Of a stretch of 18,456 nucleotides of DNA, positions 7,710 through 13,831 are shown piece after piece. Source of the stretch: Gemmatimonas sp. UBA2094 (GTDB taxonomy: Bacteria > Gemmatimonadota > Gemmatimonadetes > Gemmatimonadales > Gemmatimonadaceae); the NCBI GenBank assembly GCA_002331565.1, contig DCZC01000217.1, positions 1 through 18,456 of the forward strand. Direction: 5' to 3'. Position 1 is the first letter of the stretch; each line of letters starts with the position of its first letter. The position numbers were made by a program, and so were the translations under genes. Under the pieces are notes generated by a model, which ran no database searches, had not been told where the DNA came from, and was given only the letters and a program-made list of their open reading frames with translations.

Positions 7710-8099
7710 ATGCCAAAGCCCGAACTCCTCGAGACCTTCCCCAATCCCTACGCGGACCGGAAGTACGAGATCTACATGGAGACCGCCGAGTTCACCTCGC
7801 TCTGCCCGTTGGGCGGCGTGGAAACCGACGCGGTGGAACTCAAGCTGCTCGAAGGCGGGGCCCCCGACTTCGCGACGATCAAGATCACCTACTGGCCGGC
7901 CGCGCAGTGCCTCGAGCTGAAGAGCCTCAAGTTGTATTTCTGGAGCTACCGGAACGACGGCATCTTCTATGAGCGCGCGGTGAACCACATCCTCGACGAT
8001 CTGGTGGCGGCGTGCAAACCGCACGCGATGACGGTGGTGGGGGATTTCAACGTGCGTGGCGGGCTCAAGAGCATCATCACGGCGACGTACGAGCAGTAG
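7710..8099 (+). CDS. queF: NADPH-dependent 7-cyano-7-deazaguanine reductase (preQ1 synthase), type I
   Basis: A cytoplasmic enzyme of queuosine biosynthesis that reduces the nitrile of preQ0 to the aminomethyl group of preQ1 with two NADPH. The 129-residue size is that of a single-domain, type I (YkvM-like) QueF. Family blocks are present: EFTSLCP with catalytic Cys32, PDFATIKITYWP with Asp53, CLELKSLKLYFWSYRNDG containing Glu69 and the QueF core, and VGDFNVRGGL near the C-terminus. The oddity is between Cys32 and Asp53: B. subtilis QueF has seven residues from Cys55 to Asp62, here there are 21, so about 14 extra residues (GGVETDAVELKLLEGG region) lie close to the active site. No other queuosine gene is adjacent. 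No good Shine-Dalgarno precedes the ATG. A GC-rich hairpin follows the stop. Confidence 0.92.
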   Translation: MPKPELLETFPNPYADRKYEIYMETAEFTSLCPLGGVETDAVELKLLEGGAPDFATIKITYWPAAQCLELKSLKLYFWSYRNDGIFYERAVNHILDDLVAACKPHAMTVVGDFNVRGGLKSIITATYEQ

Positions 8100-8126
8100 G
8101 GGCGGGGTACCGCGCGAACCCGGAGT

Positions 8127-8164
8127 GCGCCGAAGGGGTGAGGCCACGAAGCCCCTCTCGGCGC
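8127..8164 (+). terminator. Hairpin downstream of queF
   Basis: A 12-bp stem with one bulged C (GCGCCGAAGGGG with CCCCT-C-TCGGCGC) and a 13-nt loop begins 28 bp after the queF stop. It has no T run, so it may be an intrinsic terminator of weak type or a folded untranslated end. Confidence 0.4.
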
Positions 8165-8200
8165 TCGGCGAGGGTGGGTTCCTTTCCGTGCGGTTCCGGC

Positions 8201-8206
8201 TATAAT
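8201..8206 (+). promoter_or_regulatory. -10 box of the tRNA-Phe promoter
   Basis: A perfect TATAAT lies 40 bp before the tRNA-Phe 5' end. The -35 candidate TTCCTT (8179-8184, 16-bp spacer) is poor. A start near 8213 would leave a leader of about 34 nt for RNase P removal. Confidence 0.55.
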
Positions 8207-8246
8207 TCGAGGTTCTGGTGCGACAGGTTCTCCGCGCGCCCGGAAC

Positions 8247-8319
<73 letters not shown>

Positions 8320-8370
8320 CTGGACGTTGTTGAAGGCGAACGACTTCGAAAACCTCAGGATTTCAGAGAT

Positions 8371-8449
8371 CGTACTACATTCGTACTACATGAGGGGGGA
8401 CCAGCAATGGTCCCCCCTCTGTGTTTGTCCCCTGGCGTCGATGTAGTAC
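8371..8449. repeat. Decamer CGTACTACAT, two direct and one inverted copy around a hairpin
   Basis: CGTACTACAT occurs at 8371-8380 and again at 8382-8391, one base apart; an inverted copy matching nine of ten bases (ATGTAGTACC) sits at 8441-8450. The strong hairpin at 8392-8419 lies between them, and the tRNA-Phe gene ends 51 bp upstream. The rest of 8320-8563 shows no gene on either strand apart from the end of the lipoprotein gene at 8564. Confidence 0.6.
8392..8419 (+). terminator. Rho-independent terminator downstream of tRNA-Phe
   Basis: A perfect 11-bp stem (GAGGGGGGACC with GGTCCCCCCTC) with loop AGCAAT is followed on the plus strand by TGTGTTTGT. It is in the right place to end the tRNA-Phe transcript. 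The other strand lacks a T-rich tail. Confidence 0.75.
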
Positions 8450-8563
8450 CGGGTGTAAAACACACACCGTGGGGGGATCCGCGTGGCGCAGGAATCCCGG
8501 AGATCTCGGATTCCAACGTGTGTACCCTCACTCGATATCAAAACGCACACGATATCCGTCGAG

Positions 8564-9364
8564 TTACTGCTTACTGCAGCTCCCACCGGCCGTCGGCGTG
8601 GCGATGCTGCTGGTGGAGCGCGTGTATCTATCGCCGTTGGCGAACGTCATGGTGCTCCCGTCGGTCGCCAAGGTGAAGTTCGTGGTACCTGAAGGCCGCT
8701 GCGTCGAAGCCACCCACTGGCCCTTCGCAAAATCACACATCAGATACTGCGACACCGTCGTGGTAAACGATGTGCTTGTCGCGGTGTAACTGAATGCGAC
8801 ATAGACGCCATCCAGCTGGGGCGTGGTGTAGCTCCAGCTGCGCACCGCGCCAGTGCCGCTGGTGGCGGATCCACTGAACGTCTGCCGCGCCACCAACATG
8901 GTACCGGACGTCAGGTCCCATGTCCCCACCAGCGTCCCGCTACTGGATCCGGACGAGCTGCTGCCGCTGGAGCTCGTAAAGCTCCCGCTGGCGCTGGTGG
9001 TGGCGCCACTGCTGCCAGCCACGGCCACGGTACCGTTCCAGGTGCCGCTGAACATCTCAGATGTCATGGTCCCGCTGACGGTGCCGGAGCCCGTGGGACA
9101 GCTGAACGACCCCCCAGCACTCCCGCTGCCATTGACCCCAACGGACAGGTCACAGGCGATGGTGTTCACCGTCCACGTGCCCTTGCAATTCAACTCGTCC
9201 GCCATCGTGCACGTCATCGGACCACTCTTGGTCCCTGAGTACGTGCCCCGGAACACTTTGCCCTTGAGCCCTTCCGAACCGGTAATCTTGCAGGAGACGG
9301 CTACGAACAATATCGCGAACATCCACGTGGCGATGGCGAATCGGCGCATAAGCATCGGTGGCAT
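8564..9364 (-). CDS. Hypothetical two-domain lipoprotein with Ser/Gly linker
   Basis: I do not recognise this 266-residue protein. From the ATG at 9364, chosen because AGGA lies 9 nt upstream, it has a signal peptide ending in a lipobox-like FVAVSC with Cys25; in-frame ATGs at 9355 and 9349 are alternatives. Residues 30-125 form a Gly/Thr/Ser-rich beta segment with repeated GT(Y/W) units (GTYSG, GTWTV, GTVSGTM, GTWNGTV) and four cysteines (52, 60, 71, 89) that could make two disulfides. Residues 127-143 are an almost pure Ser/Gly linker. Residues 145-266 begin LVGTWDL and contain YVAFSYTATST and DGSTMTFANGDRYTRS, resembling small lipocalin-like or META-type beta domains, though this is not a family assignment. 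Two further cysteines (210, 263) lie in this half. It is probably anchored on the periplasmic or outer surface. It stands alone, between the tRNA and the IS. Confidence 0.7.
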   Translation of the reverse strand: MPPMLMRRFAIATWMFAILFVAVSCKITGSEGLKGKVFRGTYSGTKSGPMTCTMADELNCKGTWTVNTIACDLSVGVNGSGSAGGSFSCPTGSGTVSGTMTSEMFSGTWNGTVAVAGSSGATTSASGSFTSSSGSSSSGSSSGTLVGTWDLTSGTMLVARQTFSGSATSGTGAVRSWSYTTPQLDGVYVAFSYTATSTSFTTTVSQYLMCDFAKGQWVASTQRPSGTTNFTLATDGSTMTFANGDRYTRSTSSIATPTAGGSCSKQ

Positions 9365-9557
9365 GAAGGGATATCCTGCATGGACGTCCAGAGCCACAGA
9401 CTCGCGGCCGAGACGGTGAATATGTGGACTACGTGGAGGGCTCTGGCACTGTTGACGAAGGCCCTGCGCACATCATCTCACTGACCATTACCCACGAAGC
9501 CGCGCGGATCAGCGTGCACCCGTGAGCGGTCCGGCCCGAACATTCCCGCTGTTTACG

Positions 9558-9594
9558 TAGACTCCCCCTCCAGCGGGACAGTTGAAAGTTAGAC
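9558..9594 (+). repeat. Left terminal inverted repeat of the IS
   Basis: The 37-bp segment begins TAGACTCCCCC and shares a second block, ACAGTT, and a terminal TAGAC with the reverse complement of 10732-10768. Mismatches cluster at positions 12-20. Confidence 0.85.
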
Positions 9595-9620
9595 TTCGGT
9601 GGCCCTCACCGGAGCAGCTG

Positions 9621-9887
9621 ATGCGAAAGTCGAAGTTCACCGAGACCCAGATTGTCGGGATCTTACGCGAAGCCGAGGCCGGCGCGGCCGTGGCCGACCT
9701 GCTGCGAAAGCACAAGATCAGTCGGCCGACGTTCTACCTGTGGAAGAAGAAATACGGCGGTGTCGGCGTCGCCGAGCTACCGCGGTTGAAGGAACTGGAG
9801 CGGGAGAATGCCCGCCTGAAGCGGATGTACGCGGACCAGGCGTTGGAGCTCACCGCGATCAAGGATGTGCTCACCCGAAAACTGTAA
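9621..9887 (+). CDS. IS3-family transposase OrfA (IS407-like)
   Basis: An 88-residue DNA-binding subunit of the transposase. The protein begins MRKSKFTETQIVGILREAEA and continues with AVADLLRKHKISRPTFYLWKKKYGG, the helix-turn-helix that recognises the terminal inverted repeats. The last third, LKELERENARLKRMYADQAL, is a leucine-zipper-like coiled coil used for multimerisation. The ATG at 9621 has GGAG 6 nt upstream; the frame extends 13 codons further back into the terminal repeat but without support. The stop overlaps the start of orfB as TAATG, and orfB is in the -1 frame, so either coupled reinitiation or -1 frameshifting could give the full transposase. Confidence 0.93.
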   Translation: MRKSKFTETQIVGILREAEAGAAVADLLRKHKISRPTFYLWKKKYGGVGVAELPRLKELERENARLKRMYADQALELTAIKDVLTRKL

Positions 9888-10756
9888 TGCGGTCTGCGAG
9901 ACGAGCCGTTGTGACGATCTTGACCGAGGACCACGGGCTGCCGGTGCAGCGCGCGTGCCAGATCGCCCGATGCTCGCGGACCGCCTTCTATCGTGCTCAG
10001 CGAAGTGACGCCGCGGTATCGCCTGCGGACGCAGATGCGCCGGTGATCACGGCCCTGCAAGCGGTGCTGGAACGCCATGGCCGCTGGGGCTTCTGGAAGT
10101 GCTTCGACCGTCTCCGCGCGTTGGGGCATGCGTGGAACCACAAGCGCGTCGACCGCGTGTACTGCGCGCTCGGCTTGAACCAGGTGCGTCGGACCAAGAA
10201 GCGCGTGCCGACGCGCGAGGTCGTGCCGTTGAACGCGCCGCCGCAGCTCAACACGACGTGGGCGATGGATTTCATGGGCGACTCGCTCTACAGCGGCCGA
10301 TCCTATCGGCTGCTCAACGTCCTCGACGAAGGCAATCGCGAAGCGCTCGCCATCGAAGTCGACTTCTCACTGCCAAGCACTCGCGTGGTCGCCGTGCTCG
10401 ACGATCTCGTCGCACAGCATGGCGCGCCACGGCAAGTACGCTGCGATAACGGCCCGGAGTTCATCGCTGACGCTGTGCGCACATGGTGTGAGGCGCGCGG
10501 CATCACGCTCGCCTACATCGAACCCGGGAAACCCAATCAGAACGCCTACATCGAGCGTTTCAACCGCAGCTTCCGGGAGGAGGTGCTCGATGCGTGGGTG
10601 TTCACCACGCTCGCCGAAGTACGCGCCGTCAGCGAAGAATGGCGAAACGGCTACAACACGGAACGGTCGCACGAAAGCCTCGGGAACGTGCCGCCACTGA
10701 CCTTTCTCCCGAGACCTACCAACGCCACCCCGTCTACTTTTAAACTGTGCGCTTGA
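9887..10756 (+). CDS. IS3-family transposase OrfB (DDE catalytic subunit)
   Basis: A 289-residue rve-type integrase/transposase. The catalytic triad is intact: Asp128 in WAMDFMGDSL, Asp187 in VRCDNGPEF and Glu223 in NAYIERFNRSFREE, with 35 residues between the second Asp and the Glu as in IS3-family DD(35)E enzymes. An HTH_21-type segment HGRWGFWKCFDRLRALGHAWNHKRV (given in parts: GRWGFWKCFDRL at 65-76, NHKRVDRVY at 84-92) precedes the catalytic core. The start ATG shares its A with the orfA TAA. The last codons lie inside the right terminal repeat. No frameshift or stop interrupts it, so the element may still be mobile. Confidence 0.93.
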   Translation: MRSARRAVVTILTEDHGLPVQRACQIARCSRTAFYRAQRSDAAVSPADADAPVITALQAVLERHGRWGFWKCFDRLRALGHAWNHKRVDRVYCALGLNQVRRTKKRVPTREVVPLNAPPQLNTTWAMDFMGDSLYSGRSYRLLNVLDEGNREALAIEVDFSLPSTRVVAVLDDLVAQHGAPRQVRCDNGPEFIADAVRTWCEARGITLAYIEPGKPNQNAYIERFNRSFREEVLDAWVFTTLAEVRAVSEEWRNGYNTERSHESLGNVPPLTFLPRPTNATPSTFKLCA

Positions 10757-10768
10757 CGGGGGAGTCTA
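10732..10768 (-). repeat. Right terminal inverted repeat of the IS
   Basis: The reverse complement begins TAGACTCCCCC and matches the left end at 28 of 37 positions. It overlaps the last eight codons of orfB, including the stop. Confidence 0.85.
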
Positions 10769-10839
10769 CGGTGCCTTTCTGTTTCCAGCCAGTAAAAAAT
10801 GACATATCCTCACCGTAGCGGCGCAGGGGTAGCCGAAAC

Positions 10840-10875
10840 ACAACGCCCGATCGAACCAGTTCGATCGGGCGTTGT
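10840..10875 (-). terminator. Perfect 16-bp hairpin after the beta-barrel gene
   Basis: ACAACGCCCGATCGAA pairs perfectly with the complementary arm at 10860-10875 around the loop CCAG. It lies 30 bp past the stop of the minus-strand beta-barrel gene, and on that strand is followed by GTTTCGG. The stretch between the IS and this hairpin (10771-10839) shows no gene. Confidence 0.65.
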
Positions 10876-10905
10876 CGTATCTCGTTGCCGCACCAACGGC
10901 GCTGA

Positions 10906-11442
10906 TTACTTGATCTTGAAGGTGAGGCCGATGTTGAGCGCCGATGCGCCTGCGCCGACGTCGCCGTAGATGGCGCTCTTGTCGCTCAGGAAATAGCGAC
11001 CGCCGGCCCTCGCGATGAGGTAGATGGAGCCGTTTTGGCACAAGTCACCCAAAGTGCCGGCGGGTCCGGAGTAGCTGCAGCCGATGATGTTGTAGCCGAG
11101 ACCCACGCCACCGAACACATCGACCTTCTTGTTCTCCAGCTTGACGTGATAGTTGCCGGTCACGCCGATGGGCAAGTAGGAGTAGCGGTAGTAGTTGCCG
11201 TAATCGTAACGCCAATAGTCGGCACTGACGCCGATGCCCAGCGTTCCGCCGCCCATGTCGGGCAGGTCCTTGAGAACGCGCTCGAAGCGGCCGCCAAGCG
11301 ACACGCCAGCCCCTCCCGTGTTTCCAAAGCCGACAACGCCGCCGATGTCAGAATAGCCCTTGGCAAGCTGAGCAGCAGCCTGACGAACGGGCATGGAAAT
11401 CATGCATGCTACGGCCATCAAGCCCGCCAGTGTCTTGCGCAT
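10906..11442 (-). CDS. Small outer-membrane beta-barrel protein, hypothetical
   Basis: A 178-residue exported protein. The ATG at 11442 has AGAGGA 8 nt upstream; a TTG directly before it is not needed. A signal peptide (MRKTLAGLMAVACMISMPVR, then QAAAQ) ends near residue 25. The mature part is a series of alternating strands rich in Gly and aromatic residues: YSDIGGVVGFG, GVSLGGRFERV, GTLGIGVSADYWRYDYGNYY, SYLPIGVTGNYHV, VDVFGGVGLGYNII, IYLIARAGGRYFL and a final ASALNIGLTFKIK, consistent with an eight-stranded OmpA/OmpW-sized barrel. Two cysteines (in GCSYSG and GDLCQNG) could form a disulfide in an outer loop. Similar proteins are usually annotated as outer-membrane beta-barrel proteins of unknown role. 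It is monocistronic, ending at the 10840-10875 hairpin. Confidence 0.75.
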   Translation of the reverse strand: MRKTLAGLMAVACMISMPVRQAAAQLAKGYSDIGGVVGFGNTGGAGVSLGGRFERVLKDLPDMGGGTLGIGVSADYWRYDYGNYYRYSYLPIGVTGNYHVKLENKKVDVFGGVGLGYNIIGCSYSGPAGTLGDLCQNGSIYLIARAGGRYFLSDKSAIYGDVGAGASALNIGLTFKIK

Positions 11443-11533
11443 CAACGGTGTCCTCTAAACGTGGGAGAAAGCGCGTGAGTTCAGACGTGACGATGGGACT
11501 CTACTCACCACAGGAGCCACTCGCAAGCATGTT

Positions 11534-11564
11534 CGCGGCGCCCCGACTTGAGCGGGGCGCCGCG
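11534..11564. terminator. GC-rich hairpin upstream of the DUF805 cassette
   Basis: A perfect 12-bp stem (CGCGGCGCCCCG with CGGGGCGCCGCG) and a 7-nt loop. It sits in a 268-bp non-coding gap (11443-11710) between divergent genes, so there is no obvious gene for it to terminate. Its core is almost identical to the hairpin at 12438-12470. The remainder of the gap shows no clear gene or promoter. Confidence 0.45.
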
Positions 11565-11710
11565 TTGCATGCCGGCATTACCGCCACCGTTGACGGCAGC
11601 GCGGTACACGTGCAAGGTGTAGCCAGGCGGCGGCAGCGGAGAGTGCCAACGTGTGCCGCGGTGTCATTCAACCGAGATTCCGTATTGTCTGTCGATCGAT
11701 TGGAAATCGT

Positions 11711-11821
11711 GTGCCAAGCCGGCGCCCAACCCGTTCTCGCCGACTGATCGCGACGATCTACCTGACCTTCGTCGGCCTCATTGTCCTCGGTGTGTGCGCC
11801 CCGATCATTGCCGCCAACTGA
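11711..11821 (+). CDS. Candidate 36-residue single-pass membrane peptide
   Basis: A short frame starting with GTG, with GGA 6 nt upstream. The N-terminal 11 residues are strongly basic (PSRRPTRSRR), followed by one hydrophobic helix LIATIYLTFVGLIVLGVCAP and the end IIAAN. Positive charges ahead of a single helix suggest insertion with the N-terminus in the cytoplasm. It ends 51 bp before the DUF805 gene on the same strand and lies downstream of the 11534-11564 hairpin. The frame is open further upstream to other possible starts, such as the GTG near 11651. No homologue is known to me; the evidence is composition and context only. Confidence 0.4.
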   Translation: MPSRRPTRSRRLIATIYLTFVGLIVLGVCAPIIAAN

Positions 11822-11872
11822 CCTCTGCGCACTGCTTGCTGAACCCCACCGCAACCCGTCGGAGACGCCACC

Positions 11873-12367
11873 ATGAAAGCCTGCCCGTATTGCGCCGAGC
11901 CGATTCAAGACGCTGCGATCCTCTGTCGCCACTGCAAGAGTGACCTCGTGTCGAGCAGCGCAGGATCAGCCCCGGTCCCGGCGCTGCCCGCCAACGGTTC
12001 CCCTCGTTCCGGACGAATGGGATTTACGGACTCCATCGCGGCCTGTCTGAGCAAGTATGCGACCTTCTCCGGTCGTGCCACCCGCGCGGAGTACTGGTGG
12101 TTCCAACTTTTCACCATGCTCATCAGCTGGGGAGCATCGATCGTCGGCGTTGCGTTGTATGGCGAGGAGGGCGCGGCGTACAATATCCTACCAACATTGG
12201 CGTTCATGCTGCCGTCGCTGGCGGTTGGTGTCCGTCGACTGCACGATACCGGGCGTTCCGGATGGAAGATGCTCTGGTTGCTCACGATCATTGGGGCGAT
12301 TCCCGTTATCGTGTGGCTGGCAACGGTGGGCGATTCCAGCGAGAACGCCTACGGCGCACCGGCATAG
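11873..12367 (+). CDS. Zinc-ribbon DUF805 inner-membrane protein
   Basis: A 164-residue membrane protein. Residues 1-25 form a zinc-ribbon with two CxxC knuckles (CPYC at 4-7 and CRHC at 18-21), followed by a Pro/Ser/Ala linker to about residue 45. The DUF805 domain then carries its usual signatures: a conserved TFSGRATRAEYWWFQLF (63-79), a pair of hydrophobic helices, PSLAVGVRRLHDTGRSGW (114-131), a last helix pair and the closing ENAYG. DUF805 proteins are small inner-membrane proteins of unknown function. The ATG is supported by GGAG 8 nt upstream. It is flanked by two near-identical hairpins, the second acting as its probable terminator. Confidence 0.9.
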   Translation: MKACPYCAEPIQDAAILCRHCKSDLVSSSAGSAPVPALPANGSPRSGRMGFTDSIAACLSKYATFSGRATRAEYWWFQLFTMLISWGASIVGVALYGEEGAAYNILPTLAFMLPSLAVGVRRLHDTGRSGWKMLWLLTIIGAIPVIVWLATVGDSSENAYGAPA

Positions 12368-12437
12368 CCATCGTGGAAACGTTTGGCCGACCTTTTCCAG
12401 GTCGAACTGGGCAATAGCCTTCACTGCGCAGAGCACA

Positions 12438-12470
12438 AAGCGGCGCCCCGACATGGTCTGGGCGCCGCTT
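12438..12470. terminator. Bidirectional terminator between DUF805 and DUF2911 genes
   Basis: A perfect 11-bp stem (AAGCGGCGCCC with GGGCGCCGCTT) and an 11-nt loop lies between convergent genes. On the plus strand it is followed by CGACTTTCG, on the minus strand by TGTGCTC after a stem end of TTT. Confidence 0.65.
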
Positions 12471-12500
12471 CGACTTTCGTGTCCGTGGCCGCCACCCGGT

Positions 12501-13652
12501 CTACGGTCGCCCCATACTCACCGCGAACGTCACACTTGCCGCGCTCGGGCCCCACGCCAGCTCGAGCGTGCCACGCGCGGGGCTCAGCGACTTCACCATG
12601 ATGGTGAACTCCTCCACGTGGTCCTTGTTGGGAGCGAGCGTCAGTGCCACGCGACCGAGGTCGTTGGCTGCGTTGTGCACGGTGCCCCACTGGCCGGTCT
12701 GCTTGTTCACGATGAGCCAGGTGCCGGTGCGTGTGTGCTGCACGAACAGCGTGTACTGACCCGGCGGCACCACGAGCTCCCCGCCAGGTGCACCGAACGT
12801 GAGTGTGCGGGTGGTGAAGAGGTGCGTGGCGTCGTTGGCGCCCGCGCGCCACACGGAATCGAAGGGCACGAGCGTGCCGCCCCACACGGTGCGTTCGCGC
12901 ACCTGCGGCCGACTGTAGTCCACCAGCACGATGCCGCCCTGACCGAAGCCGCCGCGCGCGACCTCGCGCAACGACAGCACACCGGTGGGTTTCATGGTCT
13001 TCGCGATGGCCGCGAGATCCACACCGGCCGTGCTGCGCGTGCCGACGGACTTGTTGGTGGTGAGCGTGCCGTCTACGCTGAGCAGCAGCTGCTTGCCATC
13101 GAGACGCAGGATCATGGCGTACGGCGCACCCTTGAGACGCACCGAATCGCCGCTCATCGCCGCGAAGCCGGTGTACCCGAGGTTCCCCGTGGCGCCGAGT
13201 GCGGGCAAGCTGTCCGTCACACCGCCGGCCTTGCGGATGGCCGCGAGGACTTCCATGGGCCCGTACACGAACACGGGAAAGTTCACGAACGCCTGCTGCG
13301 CGGCGAACGCGCGCCGCTGGACGCTGTCGGCGAACACCATCTCACGCACGATGGAGTCGGCGGTGATGGTGAAGCGCGTCTCCTTGGGCGTGTTGGGGGG
13401 CAGCGAGCCGTCAGCTGCGAGCCGCACGATCGATGCACCGGTGGGGCGCCCATTCCTGCCGAGGGTCATGGAGTAGCGCACCCGGGCCACGGCGGCGCCG
13501 GAGCGCTGCACCATTTCGCCGCTGAGCGATGTGGCCGTGCGCGTGTACTGCTCGATGGCGACGGTGTCTTTGCCGAGGCGGTACACGACGGACGCGGACT
13601 GCGCGGACAGTGCGGCGGGGAGGAGCGTGGAAAGGAGCAGGAAGCGACGCAT
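12501..13652 (-). CDS. DUF2911 domain-containing exported protein
   Basis: A 383-residue protein with a signal peptide (MRRFLLLSTLLPAALSAQS, cleavage near residue 17-19). Residues about 246-383 are a clear DUF2911 domain: YSRPQVRERTVWGGTLVPFD, VWRAGANDATHLFTT, PPGQYTLFVQ and TWLIVNKQTGQWGT. Residues 20-240 are a less conserved beta-rich region with DSVxR repeats (ITADSIVREMVFADSVQRR), which may be a second domain of unknown kind. The function of DUF2911 is unknown; it is common in exported proteins of Bacteroidota and Gemmatimonadota. I placed the start at the ATG of the signal peptide; the frame extends 53 codons upstream with a polar, Pro/Arg-rich sequence that does not look coding. No Shine-Dalgarno is evident. 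The gene is divergent from the S9 peptidase. Confidence 0.88.
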   Translation of the reverse strand: MRRFLLLSTLLPAALSAQSASVVYRLGKDTVAIEQYTRTATSLSGEMVQRSGAAVARVRYSMTLGRNGRPTGASIVRLAADGSLPPNTPKETRFTITADSIVREMVFADSVQRRAFAAQQAFVNFPVFVYGPMEVLAAIRKAGGVTDSLPALGATGNLGYTGFAAMSGDSVRLKGAPYAMILRLDGKQLLLSVDGTLTTNKSVGTRSTAGVDLAAIAKTMKPTGVLSLREVARGGFGQGGIVLVDYSRPQVRERTVWGGTLVPFDSVWRAGANDATHLFTTRTLTFGAPGGELVVPPGQYTLFVQHTRTGTWLIVNKQTGQWGTVHNAANDLGRVALTLAPNKDHVEEFTIMVKSLSPARGTLELAWGPSAASVTFAVSMGRP

Positions 13653-13707
13653 GTGACGGACGAGTGGTGGCCGGGAGCCTGGCAGGGAAAACGGCGAACG
13701 CCGGAAC

Positions 13708-13760
13708 GTACCGCCGGTCGCGGCGCGTGGTGAGGGTTGGCCGGTGCCGGTACCGCCGGT
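13708..13760. repeat. 11-bp direct repeat in the divergent DUF2911/S9 peptidase region
   Basis: GTACCGCCGGT occurs at 13708-13718 and 13750-13760, 42 bp start to start (four helical turns), inside the 179-bp gap between divergent genes. It could be an operator pair; no regulator is visible. Confidence 0.4.
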
Positions 13761-13831
13761 TCGCGCGATGCCCACGGTGGCCGCATCTTTGGGTGTCCGG
13801 TCCAGCCTCACGTCCCGATCCGAGAGTGCGC

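Larger units (their letters stand above)
9558..10768 (+). mobile_element. IS3-family insertion sequence, IS407-like, complete
   Basis: A 1.21-kb element with intact orfA and orfB bounded by imperfect terminal inverted repeats of 37 bp, 28 of which match. Both ends begin TAGACTCCCCC when read inward. The outermost sequence continues as CG on both sides, so the exact tip cannot be fixed from one copy. No clean 4-bp target duplication is seen with the 9558/10768 boundaries; TACG occurs at 9554-9557 and at 10767-10770, which would fit only if the right tip ended at 10766. The IS407-like call comes from the orfA sequence and length; no second copy is visible in the window. Confidence 0.88.

Noticed and set aside
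7577..7744. 56-codon N-terminal extension of the antiporter
   Set aside because: Polar and Arg/Pro-rich, overlaps queF, and would place a non-signal sequence before the first membrane helix.
9872..9889. Programmed -1 frameshift signal at CGAAAAC before the orfA stop
   Set aside because: OrfB is in the -1 frame, but the run is only four A residues and does not match the usual A6G/A7 slippery heptamers; TAATG coupling explains it as well, so it is not listed as a site.
12057..13733. Plus-strand open frame of 558 codons spanning DUF805, its terminator and the DUF2911 gene
   Set aside because: It runs through a perfect terminator hairpin and is His/Arg/Gly-rich without motifs; it is a shadow of the two real genes.
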